Shown here piece after piece: positions 1-12,302 of a stretch of DNA of 64,000 nucleotides (its first letter is position 1; every line of letters starts with the position of its first letter). The position numbers and the translations under genes are program-made. The notes beneath the pieces were generated by a model, which saw nothing but the letters and a program-made list of their open reading frames with translations, did not search any database and was not told the DNA's origin. Source of the stretch: Dipteris shenzhenensis (lineage: Eukaryota > Polypodiophyta > Polypodiopsida > Gleicheniales); assembly GCA_047967505.1 (NCBI GenBank), contig CM106541.1; one strand, 5' to 3'.

Positions 1-680
1 GCGAACCCTCTTTAATAGAAGAGCTTCCAACATGGCTTGACTTGTACAATGTGAACAAGAAAAAGTTCAAACAGAGTAGAGCCACATTTAATAAAATGTT
101 ACTATCAACAATAAAGTCACCATCAAATAGTAGCACAATATTAACATCATCTGAAATGACAAGACAAAATAAACATCAAGGCAAATATGATATTGGTATG
201 GAAATGGAAGGTTCAAATAAGAAGAGGAACATCGAGCAACGTCAACCCAAGATGCAAGGCATGATGCAAAACACATAATATCATGAACTCTTTGGAAACT
301 TAAACAACGAGCAACGTATAATAGTGCAAAGCATTATGTTGAAAAAAGAAAGTATGCAACAAGAAATTCATTCATTTTTTATTCGAAAATGCAAGAATAG
401 GCAAAACTAACTTATACTCGACATGTGATAATGCAAGCGTTGCTACGACATTACTCCTAAAAAGAGAACACAAACATTGAACTCCCACCAATACTTCTAC
501 TTGCATACATAGGTGAAGAAACTTTCAACATTGGTGGAACAACAACTCACTCTACACTCAACACTCAACACTCAACAAAAAGGCCAAATAGGGTTGAGGC
601 AACAAATGGGGAGAACTCTGTGATCCTTGTGGATGGTACCCCACTTGCTCTTTGTAGTTAACACTATCTAGAGACTGAAT
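1..680. other. AT-rich spacer, nothing recognised
   Basis: This stretch is AT-rich, with short open frames that match no family I know. It contains a few direct ACTCAACACTCAAC-type repeats near 550-570. I see no promoter, splice pattern or element end that I would defend. Confidence 0.5.
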
Positions 681-687
681 AATAAGG

Positions 688-1140
688 GTATTCATATATT
701 ATGGGATGCTCATGGATCCGTGTGGTATTCTAGGGACCAAAGAGAGCTTAGGCTTAAACTCACAGGAACTGAACCTAATTTTTTGGATGGGATTATGCAA
801 TCAATGCCAGCCAATTGGCCTTCTAACACTGTTGGTGACTTTAAAGAGTGGTAGATTGGATGGGATCTAAAGGGAAGCTATTCCAAAATTTTCCCATTGT
901 TACTCCAATTTGATGATAGATTCTATTCCCTTTTTAAGATATCCTCTCCTTTGGGATGATCTGATTCTCCTAGTCTATGGAGAAAAAGGTGTTGTACATA
1001 GGCTACTTGTGCATGGCAAGCTTAGTAAATTTCTAGACACGGCTTGCCCTTTTTGTAGAGGAGCAATCTGATCGATGCCTCATCTTTTGGGGAAAATCAC
1101 TTTTTTAATTCTATCCTCCATCAAATAAGATCTACTATCA
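688..1140 (+). pseudogene. LINE-like reverse transcriptase C-terminal remnant
   Basis: A broken frame from about 688 reads as a segment with GIHILWDAHGS, followed by LTGTEPNFLDGIMQSMPANW. This resembles the linker after the RT domain of plant non-LTR (LINE) ORF2 proteins, where a G-x-LWD motif precedes an 'IP..W' motif. About 200 bases later, in another frame, comes LVHGKLSKFLDTACPFCRGAI. It fits the zf-RVT zinc motif at the end of LINE ORF2 (W..LHGKL....C..C). Several stops and frame changes separate the pieces, so this is a dead fragment. The family call rests on motif resemblance only; a degenerate gene of another type is possible. Confidence 0.4.
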
Positions 1141-2120
1141 CAGAAGCAATGCTCTACTCTCATTAGCTTAAGTGTAGAGGCTATCAGGGAAATGTTTAGT
1201 ACTTTGCTTCATGATTATAGTCTAGTTTTTGAAGGTAATTGGAGTGACTTATCTGGGGGCTCCCTAATTGGAATAGTTAAAGTTTTAGTTAACCTGGGGG
1301 ATAAATTCTAGTCTTAAGTCATGAGGTTTTTCAATGGAAGACGAGTGGAAGACCTATTTGGGGTACCCCCCATCCTTTGTAAATGAATTCTTTTTCCTCA
1401 ATTTAACCAACCGTTAATACAAGTTGGAATTTTTATAAAAGAGAAGGACTTAGCTCGATGCAGATGGATCAATGGTCAATGTCATCATGCATGTGGATGC
1501 TACTTGACTCTAAGGGCCCAAGGGAGATGTTTTTAGGATTTTGCAAGTTGCTACCTTTGGCAATAAAGTTAGTGAGTAGCTAAATTGTGGGGCAAGACTA
1601 GATCTAGATGTATAAGGGAAAGGGGCTAGGGAGGCCATATTCGATTTAATGTTTACCTATGATAGGAGTTTTTTGAAAAATGGCTGACCTACACCTTGGG
1701 GACTTCACCCTACAAAATTTTAGTGTACTACATGCATTCAAAAGGAGGGGTATTTTAACTCAAATTTTTGGGAAATTTAATAGGGTTACAATAGTAGGAG
1801 AGGGTTTTTAATTCAACTTTAGAAAAAAAATCACTTAGTTAATAAGTAAAGAGGGTTGGTTTTTATTAGGGCAATACTTTTAGTTGAGTGATTCTTTAAA
1901 TACCCCTTGAATGCACGTGATGCATAGGGTTTCTTAGTAGTGAACCCCTCGAGACCTACACCCTTTCCTCACATCATGGAAGCCATGCCTCATAATAGTA
2001 TATGCACTTTTTGGTGCATTTTTTGGTGATGGTGATATTTCAAACCATTTTGTGAGTCACATTCACCTTTTGACTTGAAAATGCTTGCTATACCACTTTT
2101 CCAAGTCATAGGGTGGCCAC
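1141..2120. other. Intergenic, no gene recognised
   Basis: Mixed-composition spacer with only short frames and no domain motif I recognise. A GCATTTTTTGGTG(A)TGGTG stutter occurs near 2,010. It ends at the foldback at 2,121. Confidence 0.45.
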
Positions 2121-2199
2121 TGGGACCATGATGTTGCAAAGGAGTAATTTTTATTGAGAATCTCAACAAGAATTACTCCTTTTTAACATCATGGTCCCA
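2121..2199. repeat. Loop-less near-perfect foldback (39-bp arms)
   Basis: Bases 2121-2159 are the reverse complement of 2161-2199 with four mismatches in 39, leaving a single unpaired base at 2160. The outer arm begins TGGGACCATGATGTT and the inner arm ends TTGAGA. Some of the mismatches are transition-type (C/T or A/G), as expected from decay of methylated cytosines. It could be a tiny MITE, a miRNA-like precursor or a cruciform-forming site; the sequence does not decide between them. Confidence 0.85.
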
Positions 2200-3110
2200 T
2201 GCTCACCCTCTCAAGTGAGCTATTGTTAAAAAGAATGGGTGTCATAATCATGTATCTTGTTGGTTCCTCTGGAACGATGGGACATGGGTCAACTTACTTC
2301 ATCATATCAATGCAATGTAAAATTTTGTGTTTCACTACCAGAGAGCGACCATCTACTTTGATCTACTTTATTGATTTGAAAACTCATGAATAACGAGATC
2401 AAGCAATTTTTCTTAACAAGTTTTGAGAATGTAATAGTTCATCAATGAATTTTGGATTTTTCACCACATGAAATTTGTTCTTGAGAGTTAAAATGATAGC
2501 ATACTCTCTCTATTCAATGCTCCTTAACATTCATTCTGATGCAAGGATCTGCCAATACACCATAGGGAAAAAGTTTGAGAGTGTATTATTTTATGTGTTG
2601 TTGATGTTGAATTGTTCGACAAGCTAATTGGCTTCTCCTTTTACTTACTTTATTCAACTATGATCATAATAAGTAGATTCATATCATCAACCTACCAAAC
2701 TTTGTTTGGCATAGGCAATGAGTTCAATCTAGAAGATTGCATTTGGGAAGAATGGGTTGATATATGTATTACTTGTTCCCCTTTTTGAGTAGTATACATG
2801 GTAGTTGCTAGATCAATAAATATATTTTCTTGCACTTCCTTAGACAATCATTCCATTATTATAAATTGACATGAAAAGCATTCCAATATCAAAATTTCAA
2901 GAGATCTAAAGCTAGAGGAAAATGTCAACTTGTATGAAAATTCCTTGATCATACTTGAAGGCTTTTTTAGAAAGTATACTAAACTTGGTTATCTATACTT
3001 GGATTATAGAGTTAAGTGCCTCCTTCATTTTGTTGGTCATTGAGAATGCTACTATAAAAGAGTATATTTCTATTCTTTATGTGCAACTATTTTAGGTACT
3101 CAGAATTTTT
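2200..3110. other. Intergenic, no gene recognised
   Basis: AT-rich spacer. An open frame at 2,199-2,393 has no recognisable motif and begins inside the foldback, so I do not call it a gene. Confidence 0.4.
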
Positions 3111-3557
3111 ATGGAACTAAAAAAAGACATTCCATTGGAGAAAGTAGTGAAGCATCACAAGCATAGTTGCCATCAGAATATCCATTGGAATAGCCATTGG
3201 TATAGACAATGTTATTTATGTGACCATATGCCACAACCACTAGTGCCCATTTTGATGTTAATACCAATGTCTATACCAACCCTGAGACACTTGAAAGTTT
3301 TATCGAAAATGGTTTTGCATACAGATATAGCTTTGTACTTTGATAGGAAAAAAGATAAAAATTTTGAGAAGCTTCACACTAGATTGGTCAAAATAGCTAA
3401 ATCTATTCATGAAGAAATAAAAAAACGAGATGTAAGTGTGAAAACACAAGTTAATTGGATAAGGAAAATAAGATTTTTGTATAATGAATTATTTAAGAAG
3501 TGGTATACTCAACCAAGTCTTGCATTCCATAAAAGTATATATCTAGTTCTACATTGA
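3111..3557 (+). CDS. Unidentified 148-codon open frame
   Basis: The longest clean frame in the first 10 kb encodes a lysine-rich polypeptide. Residues about 80-135 have helical heptad-like spacing (DKNFEKLHTRLVKIAK and EEIKKRDVSVKTQ). It lies a few hundred bases upstream of copia gag/integrase relics on the same strand, so it may be a decayed gag N-terminus. However, it shows no UBN2/gag signature that I can point to. No ribosomal context applies in plants, and no TATA or splice signal was assigned. Treat it as a hypothetical frame. Confidence 0.25.
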   Translation: MELKKDIPLEKVVKHHKHSCHQNIHWNSHWYRQCYLCDHMPQPLVPILMLIPMSIPTLRHLKVLSKMVLHTDIALYFDRKKDKNFEKLHTRLVKIAKSIHEEIKKRDVSVKTQVNWIRKIRFLYNELFKKWYTQPSLAFHKSIYLVLH

Positions 3558-4800
3558 TGTCCACTATGAGGGAAAGACATAAGTCACATGCCTTACTCTA
3601 AAGAGACAAGTGGAAAATCTCAAAATGAGAGATGGTGACCTAGTGATTGACTAGTTGAATACTTAAGGATAGAAAGAAAAATAATGGATTTGAAATGAAC
3701 TACTTAGATTTTATTTTATTGATAGTCTATAGTCTACAACCATTCCTTTGAGAGCATCAAGGTAGTAGTGATTCAAGAGGACTATTGATCTAAGATATCA
3801 AAGAAAAAGATTAAAGCAAGGTCATGATGGGGGTACATTGGTGGAAAGATGTGTCATAGGATTGTATATAAGGCAAGAAGCTTCATAAGGATGCACAATA
3901 TAGTGGGAGTTCTTGGTTGAGGCCTAGATATAAAAAGAACAATCAAAGTCAACAAATACAACTCTATGCCAAAACAAAAGTTACTTGCAAATTAACAAAA
4001 TGTGTTACAATTGTGGTAGAATAGGCCGCATTACCAAAGATTGCACTAGCAAGCCTAAGACTCGGCAAGGCAATGGTAGCAACAAGCTAGAGAACATAAA
4101 ATAGAAACAATATGCTCATTACATTCAGTTTCTCTTTGATGATGAGAAAGTGATATTATCTAGTCAGAAATATCCCATTAGACATGGAATATATTTCAAT
4201 TCGGTAGTCACACTTCCTAACAAAGAGCATGCCAGGTTACACATTTGACTCTCAATTATGGCACTAGAGTTATGGACACCTTAAGTTTAGATCCATGCAC
4301 TTTATTGGATATAGGATCAATGGGGTCCCATCTATTTTAGTACAGAGGTTTGTGTGAATGATGCTTTTAGGGGAAGTAACATAAAGAGAATTTTTTTAAG
4401 AATGTAGCCACTAGAGCCAGGAAGCCATTGGAGCTAGCATATAGAGACATTCTAGGGTGTATGATCAATATGCCATCACTTGGTGATAGCAAAGTACTCT
4501 CACTTTTTGTTTAATGACTAGACTATAAAGTTAGTTGTATACTTCATTAAGCAATGGTTTGAATTTAGAAATATTTTAAGAGTTCAAGTCTATGACGTAA
4601 CCTTAATCCATATGTTGAATCAAATGCCTTTGATTTACAAGAATCGAGGGTAATATGTTTCCAAAGCATTTAATATTGAGTTTTAACACAAAGGGAAATA
4701 TGAATAGAATTTTCCTTTGCTAAGACACAATAGGAAAACATAGAAGTTGAAAGAAAGAACCTCACCATGGTTGAGTGTGCAATGAGCATGATGTAGCAAA

Positions 4801-5440
4801 ATGGATGATTGAAAAGTATTGGATATAAGTAGGTTCCATAATGGTTAGAAGTAGTTTGCATAGTGGTTAGAAGTAGTTTCCATAGTGGTTAGAAGTAGTT
4901 ACATAGTGGTTAGAAGTAGTTTCCATAGTGGTTAGAAATAGTTTGCATAGTGGTTTATTTAGTGAACTGAGAAACTGATCCCCTACCAATGCTATATGAC
5001 ATGACACTAGAGTAAGAATGTATTGGACTTAAGACAAGTGTCCACATCATGTCAATGTCTTTGGATCAACTACTTATTCCCATATGTCAAGGGAAAAGAG
5101 AGGTAAGTATTAGAGTTAAGACATTTTCCCACATCATCTCAACTAAAGGGATGATTGAAAAGTATTGGTGGATAGAAGCAGTTTGCATAGCAGCTTATTT
5201 ATTAAACCATTCCCCTACTAATGCTTTGCATGACATGACACTAAAGGAACCCTATACTAGATAGAAGCAGTTTGCATAGTGGCTTATTTATTACACCAAT
5301 ACCCTACTAATGCTCTATATGACATGACACCAACGGAACCATGTATTAGACTTAAGATAGGCATTCACAGCATCTCAAGGTCTTTGGATAAACTAACTAT
5401 GCCCATTTGTCAAAGGAAAAGAGAGGTAGAAGGTCAACAT
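4801..5440 (+). repeat. Tandem triplication of a copia integrase segment
   Basis: Three tandem segments begin near 4,801, 5,149 and 5,260. Each carries the same series GATGATTGAAAAGTATTGG, GTTTGCATAG, 'CCTACTAATGCT' and ATGACATGACAC, although the third lacks the first motif. Two of them are followed by a shared CATCTCAA...GTCAA(A/G)GGAAAAGAGAGGTA block. Confidence 0.7.
4838..4946. repeat. 22-bp minisatellite inside copia integrase
   Basis: Five head-to-tail copies of ATAGTGGTTAGAAGTAGTTT(T/C)C start at 4838, 4860, 4882, 4903 and 4925; one unit is 21 bp. The unit itself derives from the integrase codons 'EAVCIAA' seen intact at 5,175. The array therefore arose by local expansion within the element. 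Confidence 0.85.
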
Positions 5441-5445
5441 AACCG

Positions 5446-7559
5446 AGTATAAAAAATGAATTTTCCTTAACTTTGTTACCCCTCCAAAATGCATCTCATG
5501 TAATCTATTGTCCTCTTTTCTTCTCACTTCTTAGATTGGGTTTTAATGTAGTTTCCCAATTCACTATTTATTCCCTAGAAACAATGCAATGTTAACCTGA
5601 TGAAAGTTGATAGTATTTTTATTATTCTGTTGGGGCTCTAGAGTCATGAGTGATTCACTCCTTTATTGAGGAATGGTAGCTCAGGTAGCTCAATCCATGA
5701 GCTATCACTTATATGAAAACACTCTTCTATGTTTGAAAAGGTCTTTCCAGACCCATGTGTACATCTTCCCCCATGCCCCCAATTGGCCTCAAGTTACTTA
5801 GCCAAGTCAACTATGTGTTGGCAACCTAAGTGCTACCACCGATGGAACAATCGATGTGACCCCAAGTAGGGAGGAAGAGCAAGAAGGGCTAGTGGCCACA
5901 CCATGGAGTAATTTTTGTGCATTCCTTGGGCTAGGTCCACAAGGAAGCTCTCTAGAATTGACTAGTCACACAGTCCTAGGATAATTATGGAGTCCCAAGC
6001 TAGAATGGGCTTGATCTTGTGCTTGTTTTGCCAAATTTTCAAGTCTGAGTTGAGTAGGCTAAACAAGGTTTAACCCTTGCTTCCTTTGAGTGATAGTTGT
6101 TCCTCAAGCCAAGGTGGGAGCTTGTGTATCACTCATCAGTTGTGTTAATACTAGCACCTTCTCATCTACAACTATCTGTATTAGTCCTAGGACTATCTTT
6201 ATAATACAAATATTACTTTGGCTTGTTATTGAGTTTCCTACAACACCTGTTTCTTTGCGCACGATTCATCACTTGTCTTCATATGGTTTTACCCACACAG
6301 CACCAAACCCATGATAGTATGATGTCTAGCTCTTGCATCCAAGAACCAAGTAGGTTATGCATAACAAGAATATCCTAGAGTGTAAGAGAGGCCATTGTTT
6401 ACCATATCTTTATCTAAGCATTGTGTACTCATACCGAGCATAGAGCATTGGGCATTGTGTCAAGAAAGGGTGAGGAGAAATACCATTAACATTTGGCAAT
6501 ATGGCTGGGGATTAATGTGCTAAAAAATGAGTGGGGAATTGAGTGTGAATTTAGAATCACAGTCATTAGAATTGAATATATAGACATTGGGTGAGGAGAA
6601 AAGGCCGTCAATATTTGAAAATCCTGCTGGGAACTGACTACTGAAAGAATGAGTGGGAAATTTCATTGATTGAGCATAGTAATTGTTAGAATTGAGTGTA
6701 CAAAATTTGAGAGCAATAGTTAATGCTCATAGGCAATGACCTACAATAGTTTCTTGGATTAGCATATTATAAGATATCTCCAAGTGTTTTATGGATGATT
6801 TTAGAACTTTGATGATCTAATTGACAACCGATGTATTGACATAAGCTTGCTTTTAGGTAGCCTACAGCATCATCCAAGTCTTAACAGATGTTTAACACAC
6901 ACTTAGAGAGGCACCAAAGGTATATGGCCAGGTAAGAAGAAAAAGTGCCCAAGGTTGGAGGACTTGGAAAAATCTAGCCATGCATGCTAGAGTGGCATCG
7001 AAATGAGGAGAGCAATGGAAAATTGACCTTGAGTTCTGAGCTATTTTGAAAGAAGTAATAAGCTTGATCAAGGCTAATGCCATCAGTCATGTTTCAAGGA
7101 CCAATGGCTAGTCCTAAGGACTCATCACAGGACAAGGACACCGATTAGCAAGGACTGCAAATAATAAAAAGCTCGATCAAGGCTAGCTAATTCCATCACT
7201 TTAGTCTCAAGGACTAGTGGCCAGTCCTAAGGACTCATCTCAAAGACCAAGGAAACTAGTCGTGAGGACTCCATACCAAGGACACCAATTAGCAAGGAGT
7301 AGAAATAGGTAGCATCCAAGGTTTCTAGAAAATGAAAGGGAAAAGCCCCCACACTAGATTTGCCACCAAAGCAAACTTAGTCATATAGATGGATGAGTTA
7401 GACAAAGACTCTAAAGCAAGTCCCAACTCGTGATGATTAGTACCACTCAGTGCCTGGTTTGGAGATGACTTAAGCATGGGAAACCTTTTGCAAAATGAAG
7501 GTCAGCCTAAAAATCATTGAATTATTGAAGCTTGCTCCATATTCTTGAGAATTCTTCTT
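5446..7559. other. Intergenic/possible gypsy 5' region, no clear gene
   Basis: No protein domain is readable here. Direct repeats of a 'gtgagga gaaa...tggc aat...ctgggga' phrase occur near 6,460-6,700, and of a 'caaggactagtggccagtcctaaggactcatc' phrase near 7,090-7,250. Because gypsy protease begins at about 7,610, part of this may be the decayed gag/leader of that element, but I cannot show it. Confidence 0.35.
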
Positions 7560-7599
7560 GTAGTTAGTAGCTCCAAGCTAATGAAGAGCCACCCAAGGT

Positions 7600-10165
7600 T
7601 GTAGATCCTCATCTTACTATTCTAGTCATCAATGTCAAGATTAGAAAGCAGAGTTTAAATGGTGTGATTGTGCATGGTGGATTAGAAGTGAATATTATCT
7701 CGGAAGTCTTGGCTATATGGTTCAAACTCAAGAGCATGAAGCCCTCTCCTTTTCAAGTATGCATGGCTGGTTAACAACCTATAGAGCCCAGAGGAATGCT
7801 TTCACATGTGATCATCACCATTGGAGGCATGCATTATAATATAATTTTGATTGTCATCTCCATGGAAATGAATGCCTATCCAATTCAAATTGATCTAGTT
7901 GGTTGAAAAGAACCAAGGTATTAGACAATCGGGGTTTTGAGGTCATGACTATCAAAACTAGGGATACTGTGGTAAAAATCCCCACCAATCCAAGCAAGGT
8001 TATGAATAGTTGTCAACCCAAGGACTTGTACGTCAAAGATCAATTTTCACAAGATGTTGAGTCTTTGCTAATGGAAATGCAAATTTTTACCTATGGGAGA
8101 AATGGATAGCTTCCAAGTCATTGTTGCTAATTTTAAGAAAACAATGAAAGATGGGAAGGTGGTAGAATAGCAACACTTGTACCCTAGTCACTTCTCTAAG
8201 GACATGACTACTGAACAAAAGCTAGTCAAGCCCAAGATAACAATCACTTATTTGATTCTAAACACTTGGTTCCAAAATTGATACAAGAACTTAACTTATG
8301 TATGACCAATGGTCTACATATAGAGGATCAACTTTAGGTAGTCAAACATCTTTTCTTATAATATAAATATGTGTTTTTATGGATTTATATAGATTTTCAA
8401 GAAGTGCCACCCGAGATTTGCAAGCATGGGATTTTTTTGATACTAGATGCCAAGCCATTTTGTCTGCAAAGATATAGATATAGAATCAACCCAAACTATG
8501 CCAAACAAGTCAAAGACTAGCTAATATAAGTAGGATTTATCTATGCAATTGATTGGAGAGATTGGTTGTTTCCAATCATGGTAGTGCCCAAGAAGAATAG
8601 AAATCCCAAGTTTTTCTAGATTACATAAAGCTTAATGCCTCCCTTTCAATGACAGTATACTTGACCATGTTGCAAGACAAAAGATTTACTCATTTATGGA
8701 TGGCTATAGTGGGTACAATTAGATTTCTTTGGCACCCAAGGATTACTAGGAAATTTCTTTTATCATAGAATGGGATGTATATTCCTACAAAGTAATGCCA
8801 TTTGGTCTGCAAAATGCACCACCAAATTTATAGAGGTTCATGATTGAGACTTTTCAAGATTACATGATTGTGCTTATTGCCATCTGCTTGGATGATTTTT
8901 GTGTATACTCGGTAGTATTTGTGCATTAAGCTATCTTGAAAAGTTTTTTCCGCGTGTAGGTGGGTAGGAGTCTCATTGAAATTTTCTATGTGAAGAGTCA
9001 TGTATTGCTTGGTGATGTGATTTCCAACGAAAGCATTTAGACCAAGCTGAGTAAGATCTACACAATCAAGTAAATTCTTGAGTCATAGATTCTGACATAA
9101 CTTCAATCCTTTGTTGGATTCATCAACTTGTATAGGTACCAAGTTCCAATGGACCGAGTTGTCTGTAGCATTTCATGAACTCAAGAAATGATCAATTGAG
9201 ACATCGATTCTTAGACAAACCCAATGGGATGTGATCTTGCATGTCTGCGTGGATGCTTTTAGCTATACAATTGGAATTATCTTGGCACATATAGATGGCA
9301 AGCTAGGTTACCTAGTCTATTATTTCAGCCAATTAATGACACCACTCAAGTGCAACTACAACACTACCTAATGTGAACCCTTAAATTTGTCTACATTGTC
9401 CAAACATTTAGGCTGCATAACCCATTTTTCTTGTATGTTGACCACCAAGCTTTGCTCTATTTAATCAACAAGACAGTCATTCAGGGACAGTTGGTAAGGT
9501 GGATGCTATTGTTATAAGAGTTTGATTTCCATATCATTCACAAGCTAGGGGAGTCCCATGCAAGTGCAAACTTCTTGTCACATTTTCCCACCCCAAATCA
9601 AAACTAGGGAGTCCCAACTGAGCTCGCAGCTGCACAATTGTTTGTTGTGGAAGTTTTTGAGATAGTATGATGGAATGCTCTAGTACCTATTGCAAGGCAC
9701 ATCTATTGTGCACATGCCTTGAGATAAGCACAAGAAGTTGGGTTTAAAAGACTGGAAATATAGTCTGGTTGGTGGCCAACAATATCACTAAGGAGTAGAT
9801 GGAGTCTTGTGACATTGGGTTCTACCACATGAACAAACAATGATGCTCACTGAGGCACATACTAGGCCTACTGGAGGTCACTTCAGTGGTGAGTTGGTAG
9901 CTCTTTTTTTTTGGTAAGTAGCTATATGGTGGAGTACACTGTTCTGAGATGTATGTGCTCAGTGTGTCAAATGTCAAGTCTGTTAGGTTGCTTTCACATC
10001 ACTACATGCCATTCAAACAAGCCAACCCGTGGACAACATTGTAGTGGTGGGGCTTGGATTACATTAGGCCTTATAAGAGATTTTCTCAATTCACATAGAA
10101 TAAATACATAATTATGGATATGGATTATGCTACCATGTGGGTGGACACTCACAAAAAACACCTAT
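7600..10165 (+). mobile_element. Decayed Ty3/gypsy polyprotein (PR-RT-RH-INT)
   Basis: Domains occur in gypsy order, in changing frames. A retropepsin-like segment at 7,630-7,890 reads LNGVIVHGGLEVNIIS, with the catalytic D-S/G-G replaced by H-G-G. RT starts at about 8,395 (INPNYAKQVKD, VGFIYAID, PIMVVPKKN), and its catalytic box ICLDDFCVYS is intact near 8,890. RNase H gives VDAFSYTIGIILAH (about 9,250) and YVDHQALLYLINK (about 9,435). The integrase H2C2 zinc finger reads TGGHFSGELVA...CSVCQ (about 9,850-9,980). The integrase-core start MDMDYATMWVDT lies near 10,120. More than a dozen stops and shifts make it non-functional. No LTRs were found. The LDDF box and domain order separate it clearly from the copia elements nearby. 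Confidence 0.8.
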
Positions 10166-11250
10166 ATGCTTCTCATAGACAACACTGTGCAATTACAACA
10201 ATTTGTTAGTTTTGATCCCTTATTACTCCTGGAAGCCTTTTATCTTGGTACCTAAATTGAAATTGAAATTTTCCTATGAAAAAGTATACATGAAGTCCCT
10301 CAACAATTGACATTAGCCAACTTTTCTATGAATCACACCTAAGAACTTAGCACATTTTGCAATTGATAGCAAAATTTTAGCACATTATTTTTTGGACACT
10401 AATGACTAGAAAGTGTTCCCCTAAGTTGTGGTTGAACACTCTAGAGTTGGTTATGCATAACTTTGAGTCATCTAGCTCAAGCTATTATACTAGGTCTATG
10501 ACTTTTACTTAGAATGATGCAAGTTATTATGGAAAGTGTAGGTCTTTCTTAGAAATGTTCGTGCACACTATTTGGTGCATTATAATATCCAAATGTGACA
10601 AAATTTGGCAAGGTTTATGCAATTTTCCATAAGGGCAATGTTCTAACTTGGAAAAGGTCTTCCACAATGTGAATTTGTCCAAAAAACACAACAAATCTGC
10701 TAGGTTCACATTCATGCAAAAGATAAGAAGGAGCAAAAAGAAAGCTTTTTCCTTATTTTCCTTTGGAAAAGCAATTGCCATAGATAGACAATGCGGCTTT
10801 TTGAGCCAAACCAATTTTTATTGAAGTGTTATTTTACACCAAAATGTCATATAGTGATGAAATAACCTTTAACAAATTTCAAAATTCTTGAGCCCATAGC
10901 CCTTATAGGCCTTTTTTTAGTAGAAATGGAACAAAGCAATTGAATCTTTTCTAAAACTGAGAAAAGGGCTGAAGAAAGAGGTGGAATGCACTACAACAAG
11001 TGAAGAAAACCTAATATAAGATACATGAACATTAAAATCCTCACAAGTTCAAAACTATACTCAATAAAAGAATGATGGAGTTGTTTAATTTTTTGAAATT
11101 ATATTGCTAGTGATAGAAGGGCAAGTTGTATAAGGAAAGTTTAATAGCTTGAACACTTGTAAATATGACAAGACCTACATTTCACACTTTCACATGGTCC
11201 CTACATTTCTCATGGAGTGGTTCATATGGAGGGAGGGTGTCAGAAGTGAT
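10166..11250. other. Intergenic, no gene recognised
   Basis: AT-rich spacer. A 95-codon minus-strand frame at 10,527-10,814 matches nothing I know. It may hold the decayed integrase tail of the gypsy element. Confidence 0.4.
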
Positions 11251-11252
11251 TC

Positions 11253-11822
11253 CTATGGAGTGAGGGGTGTGAGGAGTGACCAATAGAGGATTGTGTTTAA
11301 TACCTTTGCCACTAAGGCACTTGGATAAGATAAAGAACTAAGGATGTGTGTGATATTAGCTATAGACCATGGTGTCCTTGGTCTTAAAAGTGGCATGCCT
11401 AGAATAATTTGAGCTACCTCTAGAAGTGGACAAAAGTTGGAGAGAGAGAGAGAGAAGCGGTCTTTTCTCCTCGCCCCTTGGTTGTGCATAGTGCCTTGTG
11501 CTTGGTGCTTCATATGATTACACAGTGCTTGGTTACACCTCAGGTTAAAGATGCCCTCTCTTGCACTCCAAGGTATGCTTGTTATGCAAAACCTACTAAC
11601 CTTCTTGCCTTTAAGATCCATTTCCACCTGGATTGGGCTGCTCATTTGCCACCTTGGGGTGGGCCTCCTTGTTAGTGGACTAAGTGGCAAGATTCTCTCC
11701 AAGACCTTCTTGCACTTGAGGGGCATGCTGATATTATGCTCAAGCTCCTTCCACTTTATTTCTTGGCCTAGATGTAAATATATTATCATTGATTTCATCT
11801 CTTGGCTAGTCATTTTCCTCAA
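11253..11822 (-). CDS. Unidentified 189-codon open frame
   Basis: The frame is open for 570 bases on the minus strand and overlaps a 103-codon plus-strand frame, so either strand could be the historical coding strand. No motif, signal peptide or zinc pattern is visible. A short (GA)n tract at about 11,440 falls inside it. On the plus strand the phrase 'TKWQDSLQDLLALEG' looks protein-like but belongs to no family I can name. I list it only as an unidentified frame. Confidence 0.2.
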   Translation of the reverse strand: MRKMTSQEMKSMIIYLHLGQEIKWKELEHNISMPLKCKKVLERILPLSPLTRRPTPRWQMSSPIQVEMDLKGKKVSRFCITSIPWSAREGIFNLRCNQALCNHMKHQAQGTMHNQGARRKDRFSLSLSNFCPLLEVAQIILGMPLLRPRTPWSIANITHILSSLSYPSALVAKVLNTILYWSLLTPLTP

Positions 11823-11829
11823 GGAGAGG

Positions 11830-12060
11830 CTTGATCAAAGTGCGTGTAGCTCTTTGGTATGATCCAGTTGAGCTTGGTTAGTAATCTTTGAGTAGTTCTC
11901 AAAGCCAACACTTGGTTGGCATCATCAGAGACAAGAACCTATTCTTTGGGACTAGGAGGTGGTACATGTGTAGTTGGATTGGAGGGAGGCAAGGGTGTAA
12001 GTGTCTGTGTCTTAGGGGGGGTAGACATGTGGAGGGAGAGGACAAACTACTAAGGCTGTG
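11830..12060. other. Intergenic, nothing recognised
   Basis: Short spacer leading into the inverted-repeat block; no motif is supported. Confidence 0.35.
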
Positions 12061-12065
12061 CCTTA

Positions 12066-12285
12066 GCACAAATTAAGAAATTCTTGACTTATGGAACAGG
12101 TTGGATATATCCCCCAACCTGTTGCTTGGATTGAGCAAATATCCAACCTGTTGCACAAATCAAGAAAATTCTTGATTTGTGCAATTTTTTGATTTGTGCA
12201 ACAGGTTGGATATATCCCCCAACCTGTTGAGCAACAGGTTGGGGGATATATCCAACCTGTTGCACAAATCAAAAACATTCATTAA
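12066..12285. repeat. Nested inverted-repeat cluster (AACCTGTTGCACAAATCAAG family)
   Basis: The motifs CAACAGGTTGG, GGATATATCC, CAACCTGTTG, and TTGATTTGTGCAA with its complement TTGCACAAATCAA alternate in both orientations, several times within 220 bp. Almost every segment can therefore pair with a neighbour. Examples are the palindromic unit at 12,201-12,265 and the AATTCTTGATTTGTGCAA arms at 12,145-12,190. The centre unit GGATATATCC is itself a perfect palindrome. Confidence 0.85.
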
Positions 12286-12302
12286 ATTTTGGTTGTATTT
12301 TA

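Larger units (their letters stand above)
3880..5445 (+). mobile_element. Decayed Ty1/copia element (gag zinc knuckle to integrase)
   Basis: Copia pieces appear in the normal order on the plus strand, all interrupted by stops. Near 4,003-4,045 is a zinc knuckle CYNCGRIGRITKDC, in which the CCHC histidine is replaced by Arg. At about 4,400-4,520 is an integrase-core start (RARKPLELAYRDILG... SLGDSKV), matching the copia 'PLELVHTDICGP...SLGG' motif. At 5,150-5,260 is the integrase C-terminal motif EKYWWIEAVCIAAYLLNHSP, matching the usual FWAEAV..A.YLLNRSP. The protease site was not found. The integrase tail is present about three times because of local tandem duplication. No LTRs were identified. 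Confidence 0.7.
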
